Assembly (NCBI GenBank): GCA_950295325.1
Contig: OX485806.1
Span: 45,009,169-45,073,168 of the forward strand
Direction of reading: 5' to 3'
DNA: 64,000 nt
Source: Polytrichum commune
Lineage: Eukaryota; Streptophyta; Polytrichopsida; Polytrichales; Polytrichaceae
Of the stretch, positions 47,013 to 59,306 are shown in pieces (positions within the stretch are counted from its first letter, which is position 1; every line of letters starts with the position of its first letter). A program made the translations under genes and the position numbers. The notes beneath the pieces are model-generated. The model searched no databases and was not told where the DNA came from. It saw only the letters and a program-made list of their open reading frames with translations.

Positions 47013-49356
47013 CTAAAGGGGGAGCTCACCACTCTCGGCTACAGTCACTTTTCTTTTTGGTGTTCCTTGTTGTGTGCCTTCAGCCTCCACTTTGTAAACC
47101 ACATCAAGGCCACTAATTACCTTTCCAAAAACCACATGTCTACCATCCAACCTGCACAACACCAACAGGCATCAACGTTAGAATACCAAAACCTGCAGAC
47201 AGGAGTGAATTGTGAACTGGTGTCCACCCACCAGTTGAGTTTTAAATGATAAATTTAGCATTTGAAACTATAGGAAGTGAGACTGAATCACAATAGGAGT
47301 GATGCATTTCAAGTATCTACAATATACAAACCCAAACATGACAATACCGACTTCTTTTCTTTTTAGAAAAACATTTGCACTGTCCACAACGGCATGCTCA
47401 GTAGCCAAAGGAAGAATACCAGCTTGTTTTCACAGTTGTGATGAAAAACTGGGACCCATTAGTGTTGGGTCCAGCATTTGCCATTGACAATATACCTGGG
47501 CCCAAAATCAATATCATCATTAGCTACAGTAGGTGCAGATAACAAGGATCAACACAAAGTCCAACATCAACCTTTCAGTTCACAAATACCATAGTTGTAG
47601 GATTATGTTACGAAGACTTGGGTTAAGTTATTAACTCTGTCTGTTATTTCCACTAGGTCCCATGAATCAACTACTGGCAAGGACAAAAAACTTTTCCAAG
47701 TTATTCCATTAGATCTCACAAAGACCTGGTCCGGTGTGCTTCAGCTTGAAGTTCTCATCAGCAAACTTTGTCCCATATATAGACTCCCCTCCTCGGCCAT
47801 TGCCATGAGTAGTGTCTCCACCTTGAATCATGAAACTTGGAATGATGCGGTGAAAGACACTTCCCTTAAAGTGCAAAGGCTTGCCACTTGCACCCTTTCC
47901 TTTCTCCCCTGCGACCACATGCACAAACATCTGTTACTTCACTGTACTGATGATCAACCATAAGTATAATCATACTCCATGCAGGTTTCACAAGATACAA
48001 AATCCCAGAAGTTGCAAATCGTTGTGTTGTCCTGGATGAGCTCCCTTGCATTGTAACAACATATGGCAAATGAGAAACACAACAAAGAAGTGGGCACTTT
48101 CAGATGCTTACCGGTGCATAGTGCACGGAAGTTTTCTGCTCCAATCACCAAGGCGTTGTTCGTCAGTAACACAGTTGAGTTCTAACGGGTAGTAACTCCA
48201 AGTTCTAGACTTTGCATTGTGCACTCCAACAACTTTCTAAATTCCAGTACAATAAAATCCAAACTAAGGGGGGCGCAAAACAGTGAATTAATCTTCACCA
48301 AGGAAACATGACCAGGATGGTCAATAATCAGAACGTACCGACTGTTTTAGGTGCAGCCTTCCCAAAAAGACCAATTACTAATCGACCTGCCAGGAACACC
48401 ACGAACAATTAGCCTTCGATTCTAAATTTACTGCAGAAGAAGCTTCCTGATCATAGTTTGGATGAATACATGACCCACCAGCTGGCTGATTGTCAATCTC
48501 CACATCAAAAAAAACCTTGTGAGTAACCTCCTCCAAGCCATCTTGCTTTGCCTGTTGTCAATTTCCAAAATGCCGTCAAACACAAATCAGGCAATATAGT
48601 ACAAAACTCCTCACATGGAAATGCATGAAGACTTGACGAGAACAGGTGGACAACAGGACAAACAACACGTGGTAATTCCACATGATTGCATGATCGAAAA
48701 GGCCCTCGCTCCACCGTTAGAACAACAAACTTCTGGTGAAATTCTTCATGACTACCGAAAATACGAGGACAGCTCTATTAAAACGCACGCTTAATATGCA
48801 TTCAACTGTTTGAACACATTCAGACAGCAACTCTACGGAAGAAATCAACAGAGAGGATCACGCCACTAGCTTCATAGTCATGAACATAACATAGAAACAC
48901 CTTGCAATGCTTGGAGAACAATATTTATTGTATTCTCACCGCAAACTCAAATTCGGAGGAATTCACGAGCCCAGCCTTTCGTCCGCGTTCCAAGTGATCC
49001 TCTAAAACGTGCAAAACGATTCAAAAAGAACAACTCGCGACAGCACTCGATGATTCAACAGAAAGACGACCTTAAGTAACAGAATGCTCTAGCCAGGATC
49101 CAAGCTTAACAGAGAGAGATCTGACAAAAAGATCCTGATCAAAGAGCCTGACACAATCAACTCAACCGCAGGCAATACAATCTTTTCTCCCCAGTGCAGA
49201 CGACGACGCTCAACGAAAACCAAACCTTATCAAACTTCAGACAGGACTCCGGAAACTCCAAACAGCCGCTACAGCGATGCTACGTACCTGAACGCAGAGT
49301 AAGATATGGAGTAACGCGAGCGCCCCTAGCCACCCCGTGACGGCCATCTTAGTCAT
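47013..49356 (-). CDS. Secretory-pathway cyclophilin (peptidyl-prolyl cis-trans isomerase), seven exons, intact
   Basis: Exons on the minus strand are 49356-49288, 48551-48479, 48386-48339, 48135-48112, 47908-47726, 47495-47420 and 47151-47013. All introns are GT..AG and phases agree, giving 203 residues. Residues 1-23 ([16 protein letters not shown]..) form a signal peptide, so the protein should enter the ER. The cyclophilin fold follows: [17 protein letters not shown], the plant-type loop [25 protein letters not shown] with the catalytic Arg, NGSQFFITT, and [11 protein letters not shown] with the ligand-binding Trp and His. It ends SGELPL, as in ER/secretory plant cyclophilins. It catalyses prolyl isomerisation during folding. 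This is the only clearly functional host gene here. The fifth intron's donor (GTCTTT) is weak but fits the protein. Confidence 0.93.
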
Positions 49357-49480
49357 GCCGAGGAGTAACTACTTAACTGTGTGCTGGGACTCCGAGAGCG
49401 AGAAAAGAGCGATTCGGGAAACAAAACCTAAGATGTTGAGGGCGAAGAATGGAGCCCCGCGAATAAAGACCCGTTTACTG

Positions 49481-49487
49481 TTTTATA
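49481..49487 (-). promoter_or_regulatory. Probable TATA box of the cyclophilin gene
   Basis: TATAAAA on the minus strand about 125 bp upstream of the ATG at 49356, followed by GC-rich sequence that fits a 5' UTR. Inferred from motif and position only. Confidence 0.5.
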
Positions 49488-49499
49488 TGCTTTGAACTG

Positions 49500-50470
49500 T
49501 GTCCGTTGTTTAAAAGGATCCACAAATTTGAGGTTGTGCCCCTTCCCACCTGACTTTACCAAATAACCAAAGTCTTTCTCAGAACCAGGTAAAGCTCTCT
49601 TGGTTATAACGGAGGCACTTGACTATCATGGTGCACCTACAAGTACTTGCTTCAGAGATTTTCGAGTAGCTTTTAGTTAAGTAGCTTTCAAACATGTTTA
49701 TTGTTTTATCTATCAAATAATGAATGTTGGATAGTTTTTGTTCAATCCTCAAATGCCTTATCATTCATCTATTTTACCATTGGTTTATTTTAATGAGCTC
49801 CTCATGCCCTCATAAGCTAAGGCTAAAAAGCAACCAATCACAAAGGCCGGAGACGACACCTTTAAAGGTCCTATATTTTTGCCTTATCCCTAGGTACCAG
49901 TGGGAGGGTGGTGCTTGAGGCTTAAAACCTTCGTTTTTCAACCATGCCACATCAATTGCCAACTAGGTTCAGGACTAAATAACATCGTCGTGTTTTTAGA
50001 ACGAATCTTTAGGCTAAGCTAAAATCATGTGCAAAGAAAACATTAGAGTGCATTATGTATTAGGTTCAAGAAGAAGAGAAACTTCGGTCTCCATTAGGAG
50101 GCCGACATGAATGAAGTGTCTGTTCGTTCCACCCCTAGACCTATGTCCACTGGACAAAGGAATAGAGGTATAGAACTACTTCCCCCTTTCGAGAGTAGAC
50201 ACTATAGTCACAAGTAACCAGTAACATATAGAACCAGTACCCAATTAGGATTGGTTAATCTTGGATTTGTTTGGTGCAAAGTTTTAACTCTTGGTGTTTT
50301 AAATTATGGTGAGTGTGTTTGCTTAAGTATTGGGAGTGTGATGTTTATGTCACCTAGCAGTCCGTCTTTCGCGTGGCAGGGGGAATTGTGCCCGTTGCCG
50401 ATATATACTAATGTGGTTTTAATTATTATATTTTTAGTATTTATTGATTATTCTTATATTTATTTGTTGA
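49500..50470. other. Intergenic; 3' end of the LINE on its right
   Basis: No gene seen. About 50250-50470 is T/G-rich on the plus strand like the LINE body and is probably its 3' UTR. I could not find the LINE's 3' tail or target duplication. Confidence 0.4.
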
Positions 50471-53400
50471 CTAGGGGGGGTCTTGTAATTGAGGTAGAGG
50501 TTGATTATTTTCTAATCTTCTTTTGTCGAGGAGGATGGACATGGCATATTGTATGGCAATGGTGTTTATGTTTTTAAAGGTGTTTCGAATGGCTGACATA
50601 GGTAGTTTGAATTTGTGTTCAAGTATTGTCATTGATGGGGTGTGTGTTGCAGCTCTAGCGCCTGTCGTAATAACGATGATCGGGTCAATTTTCCAACCTC
50701 TAGTGGCTATGTTTTTTATTAAGGGTCTATATTTGTTTGCTTTAGCTTCGAGTGTTTCCGGTGAGAATCTGTCGTTACAGTATGTGAATTCAATGAATTG
50801 TATGATAAGATTTTGGTCAATATTTGTGGGTGGTTCGTTTTGGTATGGCAACCCTTTAACGCAAAGGATTTCGGGTCTAAATTGGGCGTTACAATGGCAT
50901 CTTTGGGTTCCACATGTACATGGTAATAGCCAGTTAGGGACGGTGTTTTCTTGGGGGTTGTTATTGAATGTACCAGCGTTCATGAGAGTGTAACATCTGG
51001 ATTTTTCGGACGATGTTAGCATTTTTCTTATTTCCCTTATAGCTTTGTTATGTCTTTTAACATGAAGTGAGTGTATATGTTGTTGTCTAGATGTAAGTAG
51101 TACGTGTAGCCACGTGTCTGGTTCATATGAGTTGTAGATAGGACAAGTAATGGTAGGGTATCTTTGTCTGCCAAAGAAGAGTTGTTTTCTGGCGTGGCCC
51201 ATATAAGTTCCCGTACGAAATTTGATGAGGCAGGATTTTTGTTTGTCTATAATATTAGGGTTGTTCCAGAATTCATTGGAGAGTTCTTTGTCGATGTTTG
51301 CATTTCCTGTCCATTTATAGATATTAGGGGTGTGTGTGGCCATAGGTTCTAGGTTTTTTATTCTATCATATTTTATAATTTGTTTTTTCTAGGAATCTAA
51401 CATGGCCTTTGTCTGGTGTGTCTATCATGGAAGGCCATTCGTCTTTTTGATAGTAGTATGGTATAGTGTGGGCATGTTCGAATGGATGTATAGCGTTTTT
51501 GTGAGGTAGGCCTAGGCCTTCTTTTGTTAGTTACCGTCTATGTTGATATGTGCCCTTATTTTGTATAGTGTGATAGGTTGGGATCGGTTTTGAAGCAGTC
51601 GGACCATGGAGGCGAGTGTGACTTGGTCGGGGTGACTATTATGTAGAGTGGGGTGTTTAATTTGTGTGTTTAGTAGATATAGTACGTTTAGACTATCAAT
51701 AAATATGTAAGCGGGTTCGTTTGGGTATTGGTTATTAATAATTCGTAGTGTTTCATGGATAGCAATCATTTCTGCACGTAGGATATTTTGATGACCATGT
51801 AGTCTTTTGGAGATGCTAAGCCCTTTAAGGCTATAAATGCCATATCCTGTTTTTTTTCTTCTCCATGTTCATGGGAGGATTTCTTTAGGTTTTTTGAATG
51901 AGCCATCGGTGTAGTAGCTAAATTGTGGATGGAATTTTAATGGTAAATTAGTTTGATAGTTAGGTAGTTGAGGTATAGGTGTTACATTGAATAAAGGGGT
52001 ATTTGGGTAATTGAGTTTGGACCATTTTTTACTAGCATTGACAAGGGTGCCTTGGGGAGTGTGTGTGGCAATTTGGGTGTGTAGTTGTTGTATTGAGAGA
52101 TTGTTTGCTATATAGGTGAGTTGGTTTAATTGGTCGTGGGTTCCTATGGTATTATTTTGGTGGTGTATGCAGAATATTTGTATCGAGGAAGGATCTTTTC
52201 TAGGTGTGTTTAATTCTGGTGGTATAGTGGGTTCTTCGTACGTAATGGTATCTGCGGCAAAGTGGGCGATGATATGTGTGTCTGGGTATGGATTGGAATG
52301 TGGGTCAGAGTTTTGGTACCAGTTGGTATTTGGTGATATGATTATTGTGATGGTATATGGGTATATTTTGGCGGCAAGACGAGCCCAATGTATGGCCTGT
52401 AGTAGGTTTGTTACATTATTTGGGTGGGCGTATCCTATTCCTTTCCATTTATGGTCGAAGGCTTTCCCTATGGATCCAAATATCTTGTCTCTTGGAAATG
52501 GTGAATAGAATTGGTTGAGGTGATAGGGCATGTGATTGGAGATGAAAAATATGAGTGGTTAACATTAAATGATGTGGTGAGGAAGTTTAATATTGGTGTT
52601 GGTAGTGTGTATTGGGCTAGTTTCAAAGGATCATTCTTTGCGATGCGGTATTTGTATCGTTGGTATAGCCATATAATTTCAGTTTCAAATGATTGTGTGG
52701 GTGGTTTTAGTCCATGTGGGGTATTTTTTACGAGTTGGTATTGTTTCCATAACCACTGTAGTCTGGTTTTGGGGATGGTGATGAGGTGTCGCCCATTATC
52801 TTCATATATGTGGGCGACATCAAAATGTGTTTGTATAGTGTTGGTGTTGGTTTCTATATCACTCTTGGGGTTGCATTCGTAGATAAAGATATGTGCCATT
52901 GGTATAATTGTAGCGGGGGTAACATATCTTGTATCACGTTGTTGTTATATAGCAGAGTGGGCATTTATTAGGTTTGAGAAATGTTTGTGTTGTTTTTTGG
53001 TATAGTATTGAGTTAATAGTTCAGTGTTATGGTTACATGTATTAGTGTCGTACCAAGGGAATAAGTCTCTTTGGATTCGCCATTTTTTGTATGTGTTATT
53101 GTTTCTTATTATCCATTGGCATAGATATGATGTATCATATTTCTTTATCCCATTGGAGTCAGTGTAGTGTCGTTGTTTATGATCAAGGATGATGTAGATA
53201 GGGAATTGTCTAGGGTTATTAAGGACGTTTCTTGGTGGGGGAGGTTGGTGCGGGTGGGGTGGATTTGGGGGGTGTATTGGGGGTTCGGGTAATCTAGGAA
53301 GAATGTTGTGATTTATTATAATGTATTTGTCTTTTAGTGTTCTTGGGGGACGGTGATGAGGGCACGGTTGTCGGCATTGCGGGGGACAGGATGGGTGGCA

Positions 53401-56400
53401 GAATAATTGTTGAGCAATGTTTAGTGCACTTTTAATTAGTTTGGTGGGGCTAGAATGATAGTTTCCAAAATCAGTTGGACTCATCATATTAAGGCCATTG
53501 GGTAGCTAGGGTGATTTGTTCTAGCCTAAGTATATTGTGCATTAGTAACTTTTGTAGTAGTTTAAGCGATGTTTGAGGGTTTAGGCCGTGGATGTTTTGT
53601 GCTTCTTTCATCCAAATATTTTCGAGTGGGGAAGTATTTAATAGGAAGTTGTCCATTGTATTTTTTAAGTGGATTCCAGCTTCTTTTTTTAGTAGGAATA
53701 GTGTTCTAGTTATAGGTGAGCGGACACAGTGGTGACATTTGATGCGAGATATTACTTCAGAGCCACCAAATTTTGCTAATATAGATTGTAGTAGTCCATT
53801 GTAAATTTTCCCTAGTCTTCCTGTCTCATTAAGGGCATGTTGTAGTTGTTCACCGATACATCGTAGGTAGGCATTTTTAAATGAGAAGGCTTCTATTCCA
53901 AATAGATTGTAAGGGAGTTGCGTGGCTATGTTTGATGTGCATTTTGGAATTTCGCATATTGTTTTGTGGAGGGCGATAATATTTCTGTCTAGTTTCTTGA
54001 TGACAGGTAAGGAATATGGTACGGTGTAGAAGTTGTGTCGCAACCCTTGCTAGCCCCCCTTGACAATCTTGCCAATTTTCAATTCTAGCAAAGGTTACGA
54101 GCGCTAACCATTCGCATTCCGCCATGCCAATGGTTAGCTCCTCCTACCCCGGACCTTATAGTTCATAGGAGGGAACCAACCCTCCTACTTTGCTTTCGGG
54201 ACTCACCCCTTAATCGGTAACCTATTCCTAGATGTGGACTTCCGTCCATGAAAGTCCAATCCCATGTTGATCATCGCGTTGCAAAAGCAACACTACAACA
54301 ACCTGAACCATACTAGGCAACTATGGCCTCACATTGGGCCAATGCCCATGGAGGCCGTGCCGTTCGGCCTCGGATGGGTGAGGCACACCACCTCACCCAT
54401 ATAAGCCTCTAGGACTCTACGCGGGGCCCCTACCCCACCGTCAACCAACCTCTTGTCTCTCTACCAAGAGCTGGGGCCAAGTAGACATTTTCCCTTAGCC
54501 GCTGGGCCTAGAAACCCCCAGCAGCTTTAGACCATCATAACTTCCTTGTATGATGTCTCATGGCAACAACCAACCACTCCATCGTCATCTACGCTTCACG
54601 TAGATGGCGATGCAGTCCTCAATTGCCCCGTTTAGGCAAGTATCAAGGAAGTTATTCCTATTTGAACCTTGGCAGTCCCGGGAATCACTCCCAGGCACTG
54701 CTGTACGAGGGCGCTGTCCCGGGACAGCGCCCCACTCAAATGGCCATAACTCCTAGCTCACACCTCCAATTGAGGTGTTCTTGAGCGTTCTAGAATCACC
54801 ACGCCATGAGCTACGCATAGCTCTTGGCTTTATCCTCATGCCTCCTAGTCTCCTTGGGTGGGAGGCGTTCCCAACGCCCGGAGCCCTCACCCACACTAGG
54901 ATCACTTGGGCCCTCTCACCAACGGTGCCACAAGTCCGGGGTGTCTGTTCGGGGTCCCCCTTGTGCCCATGGTGTTTCGGGCACTCCTCATGGAGAGGTG
55001 CGCGACAAGTTGTATGGAATTCCTGCCCGTATGACTGTGTCTGCCATATTAATTTTTTGTTGCATAGTGGTTGGGCAGGCTACTAGTTCTTTGTATTGTT
55101 TTACGACTTTGGTGGTGGTGGTGTGTATTTGTGTTTTCCATTTTAGTGAGGGGGCTAGGTTTATTCCAAGATATGTATATGGCTCGTTTTTATTTAACAC
55201 TATAATAGGTTCGTTTTTGTAGTGTATATTGGTGGCTTGAATATGGACTTTGAATGCTATGGGGCTCATTTTGGATTTGTTTGGGCATCCAATAACTGTG
55301 CATTTGAGGATCCCAAGGTCCATGCCAGCCCATTCACAAAATTTGTTCAGTTTGTTGAGTTGTATTTGTAGGGATTTTAGTTTGCTAGCAATGATTGTTA
55401 AGTCGTCGGCATATGTTGCTGAGGAGATTTTTACATTAGAGGTTATGAATGTGTATCTATTATTTCCTTGTTGTAATCATCTAAGAAGGGGTTCTAGAAA
55501 TGTGAGGACTATGTATGGGCTTAGGGTATTTCCTTGTATTGTTCTTCTTTGAATGAGGATAGGCCGTGTTCTACCAAAATGTACTCCAGTGAATATAGTA
55601 GTGAATTGTGAGTATATGTTCCCAATTAGTTTTATAGCATCATTTGGGTATCCGAGGTCTTTCATTATGGCTAGGAGTCTTGCGTGGTCAATGGATCCAA
55701 AGGCATTTTTGAAGTTTATGTAGAGAATGTAGGTGTTTTGGTTCATGAATCTTGCATCTTCTAATGCAGCAATAAGTACTTGGAGTTGTCTGGATGTTCT
55801 TCTTTCTGCTCTAAATCCTTCTTGGCTATCATGTAGTGTTTGGTGTTTTTCTCCGTAGGCAGAGATGATAGATGTCAATGTGCTTGTATAAAGTTTGTAT
55901 ATGGTGTTAGCTAGAGCGATAGGTCTATGGTTCGTTAGTTGTGATGGATCATTTTTTTGTAAAGTAGAACTGTGAGGCTATTTTTCCATGATGAAGGGAT
56001 TTGTTTCTTTTTATAGCAGTGTCTGAAAAATAAGAACAATAGTTTGTGAAAACGTGATGGCATGTTTTTTAGAATTGAGTTGGGAATTTTTCCGGGCTAG
56101 GGGCTTTATTATTACCAAGGTTTTTTAGGCATAGATCATATGTTGTTTGATTAAAGTATGTATGGAGTGGAATTTGAGGTTCTCCTCGTTGGTCTATGGT
56201 AAAGCCGTCAAGGTCGTGCCATGGGTATTGTCTTACACTACACGTACAATGTTGTGGGTGTCTTGGTTGGTGGTGGCAAGTGGGAACTATGGGGCGGTTA
56301 CTAATGAATTGTTGTATGTAAATTTCTTTTACGATGTCTTCAGGGTTGGTTAGCATGTTATTTTGTCTATCCGTGATGAAGTCAAACGGTGAGGTTTCAA

Positions 56401-58447
56401 AGTTTTTGAATACTTTCCTATTTATTTTTTTAAGGCTCTTTTCGTAGAGTTGTCTATATTTGGATATTGCTTTTAGTATGCAATGTTTAGTGTATTTGGT
56501 GGTTATGTTTCTAGCTTGTTTATTGTTGGTTTTTGCGATAGCTGCTATTTCATCTATCCATATGTTTAGCGAGGTGTTTGTTGTTGGAGGGTGGGGGATT
56601 TGTACATGTTGGTGGTTACGTATTTTAGTTAGTATTGGGTGCGTTTGCAAGTTCGGGTCATTTTTTATAATGTATATAGTTTTTCTGATAAGATGGTATG
56701 TAGCTAGGTGTTTATTCCATTGTTTAGCTAGTTTGCGCGGTAGGAAGCCATCTTGTTGGGCTGTGCGATTTGTAAGTTGTTGTATTGGGGTTGCACTACA
56801 TGTTTCTTCTATGGTTTTCTATTATGTTGTCTAATGTAGCGCATGCCTCTTTCCATTGGGTACATGTGAGATGGTCGTGATTTTCAACAAGGGTGATTAG
56901 GGTGTCAATTTGCGTGGTGTTTTCTTCAAAAAACTTAATATTAAACTTTCCCAAGTTGTCATGTGGTATCGGGTTTAGAATCCTAGTATGCGTATTGTTG
57001 TTTTGGGGTATGGGTCTTGCTAGTAATGCGTTGTGTGGTATATGCAGGGTGATTGGGTAATAATCTGAGTTTAGGTCCATATGGGTGTTTGTTGTAGAGG
57101 AGTATCTTCTATTATCATGTGAATTAATATAGAAGCCATTGATCAGGCTGGTGGATGTATAGTTGTTGCCACCATGTCTTGAGAATGTGGTATTTGTTGG
57201 GATTTTTCTAAGTTTAGAGATGTAGTAAAGGTTTTCCATTGTATATTTATGTCTTATGGTGGTGTATTAAGATTGTCGTTTTGTCTACCAATAAGTGCAA
57301 TATCACGGTTAAAGTCTCCGCACAGATTGTATATGTGATTTGGGTGGGTGGTGATTTGATCGGTGATTGTGGCTTTTATGTTAGGTATGAGTTTGATATC
57401 CTCTATGTGTGTGGGCATGTACATGTGGATAATTAACCATGGTTGTAGTGGTTGATTGTTTATTCATATTATTTGGAGATACGGTGAGATGTTTACAGGC
57501 GTTGGAATTTTGGTGATATTCTCGGGGAAGGCATATTTGTTGTGTATGAGTGTGAACACTCCACCCCTTCCTTGTGTGTAAGGCATTCTTTGATGAAGAC
57601 ACCTTGTGAATGCGTGTGTGTTATTAAATATGTGTTTATATTGGGGGAATAAGTTTTGGATGTATTTTGTGGATTTTGTTGCTGTGAGTTTGGTCAATTG
57701 AATAACAATGATTGTTGTGTTTGATTGTGTGTGGGTAATGAGGCTTTGTAGGTTGGATAATGCTATGTTAAGTGATGCTACATTCCAGGTTATTATGTTT
57801 GTTTCTTGGTTGGTGCTCATGTTTATTTTTGTTGTTTGTGTGAGGATGTTTGGGGGTGGTGGCGGGTGGGAGAATTCATTTAATGTTTCAAAGCATCGAA
57901 GGGATTCGTGTATTAGTTTATCTGGCAAAAAAAGAAATTTGTTTTGGATTTCAGTTGGGGTTGGCAGCGATTCCTGGCTGTTTATGAAATTATATAATTT
58001 TTTATTTATCGAATCATGGGGTTGTATTATGTGTTGGTGTGTTGTGACAAATTTGCTATAGGGGTGTTGGGTATGGATATGCTTTTCTGGGGGGTTGTTA
58101 AGGCTGGCTAACTTGTTTATGAGTGTGTTAGTCCATTATATGTTAAAGTGATAAATGTTATGTTGAGTTAGTATATTATTGCATGTATTTATTGAAGGGC
58201 TAATTGTTGTAATAATGGCATGTAGTATATGGGATAAATGTGAGTGGTTTATCGTTTGTATGTATTGGTGTAGGTGTGGGAACGTCAAAATTGATTGTTG
58301 GTGCGACGGGTGATCATTTTTTAATATAGGAGCAAATATGTTTGCGAGGTGTTGGTATTCCGGGTGAAGTTTAATTGTGTTAGGGATGAAGTAGGTTTTA
58401 GCTTTTTGTTTGTGTATCGTTGGGTGTGTACGCAACACATCTGGCAT
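50471..58447 (-). pseudogene. LINE ORF2: EEP/APE endonuclease, reverse transcriptase, RNase H and restriction-like endonuclease
   Basis: N to C on the minus strand. EEP nuclease: NIITWNVASLN (~57790), CGDFNRDIALIG (~57310) and LNSDYYPI (~57060, His of SDH lost). Pre-RT: PWHDLDGFTID. RT: NNKAPSPEKFP (~56090), FKNAFGSIDHARLL (~55700), QGNTLSPY (~55515) and ATYADDLTII (55402-55413). Thumb: YLGINLAPSLKWK. RNase H: YYTDGSF (~51907), RAEM (~51775), FIDSLN (~51690) and KIRAHINIDGN. C-terminus (50471-51343, one open frame): a zinc knuckle CPIYNSYEPDTWLH followed by RHN (~51055), then FRPEIL (~50875), FIEFTYCND (~50780) and K..KY, the layout of the R2-type restriction-like endonuclease. Several frameshifts and stops. 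The solo LTR at 54036-55007 splits it. Two endonucleases in one LINE is the Dualen/RandI arrangement. Confidence 0.82.
54036..55007 (-). mobile_element. Solo LTR inside the LINE, with target-site duplication
   Basis: 972 bp, ends TGTCGCAACCC and GGTGCGCGACA. The 5-bp duplication AGTTG is perfect at 54031-54035 and 55008-55012. Same family and orientation as the LTR at 349-1286. Conceptually removing it and one duplication copy restores the LINE reading frame across GIPYN-FYTVPYS. So the LINE was there first, then a retrotransposon inserted and recombined out, leaving one LTR. Confidence 0.95.
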
Positions 58448-59010
58448 TGGCCCTGGGTTGGTTTCAATGTCTCAGCATTGTAATAACGCTAGTTTATTAA
58501 CAAAGTGGTATCCTTGGTGTTGTTTGGTTTTTGGATTTCTTTTATTTCTTTTATAATATTTTATTAGTATATATTTGCTTGTGGTAAATAGGTTGGGTAG
58601 GGCATGTATTGGTTTTTGTGTATATTTGGGGGAGTAGTGTGTGTGTTTGGTTTGTTTTTGCATGAATTTTGTGTTTATGAAAAATGTGTGATAGAAGTTG
58701 TGGTAGTGTGAGTATTTTGTTTGTTTTATTTTGTGGTGAGGCCGGTAGGCCGAGGCCGTTTGGTGCTTTGTGGGGTGTTTGGTATTTAGTTTTTTGGTTT
58801 TTGTTGTGTATTGCCTTTTTGTTTTTGTGTGTGTGTTTCTTTTTGTTGTGTATTAGAGGTTGATTGTTTATTTGTATGTTATTTTTAATGTGTTCAATAA
58901 GTAATTTAGTTTTGATTTTAATTTGTATGTTATTTGTTTGTATTTTTGGGGTAATATTGATAAATACTATGTTTATTTTGTTTGTATTAAATATGTATTT
59001 TGTGTATTTT
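58448..59010 (-). other. LINE region between ORF1 and ORF2, left part
   Basis: Very G/T-rich on the plus strand (A/C-rich in the sense direction), with low-complexity TTTGTGT runs. Frames are open over short stretches only. No domain recognised. Confidence 0.4.
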
Positions 59011-59305
59011 GTGTGTAGTATTTAATAATATTATACGGTATTTGTATTGGGGTTTGTTATTTTTTGGATATAAATATATTTTTATTACATTATATTTTCT
59101 TGTCGCTACGTATGTAGGTGGGTGAGAGTATTCATTGAGTGTTTCAAAGCATCTTAAGGATTCATTTATTAATTTGTTTGGTAAGGAAGGGAATTTTTGT
59201 GTAGTATTTAATGATATTTTGTAATATTTGTTTTGTTTCTTATTAATTAATGTATATATATATACTTTTGTTATAATATGTGTTTCCATCGCTACATTTG
59301 TCAAA
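59011..59305 (-). repeat. Tandem duplication between LINE ORF1 and ORF2
   Basis: Similar stretches at 59011-59110 and 59195-59305 (GTGTAGTATTTAAT.ATATT .. CGCTAC) have a period of about 185 bp. Between them, 59118-59195 encodes PNKLINESLRCFETLNEYSH, nearly repeating PDKLIHESLRCFETLNEFSH of the ORF2 start (~57900). The ORF2 5' region has thus been partly duplicated upstream. Confidence 0.7.
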
Positions 59306-59306
59306 A

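Noticed and set aside
54560-55222. Plus-strand ORFs inside the solo LTR
   Set aside because: They lie in the LTR and extend into antisense LINE sequence.
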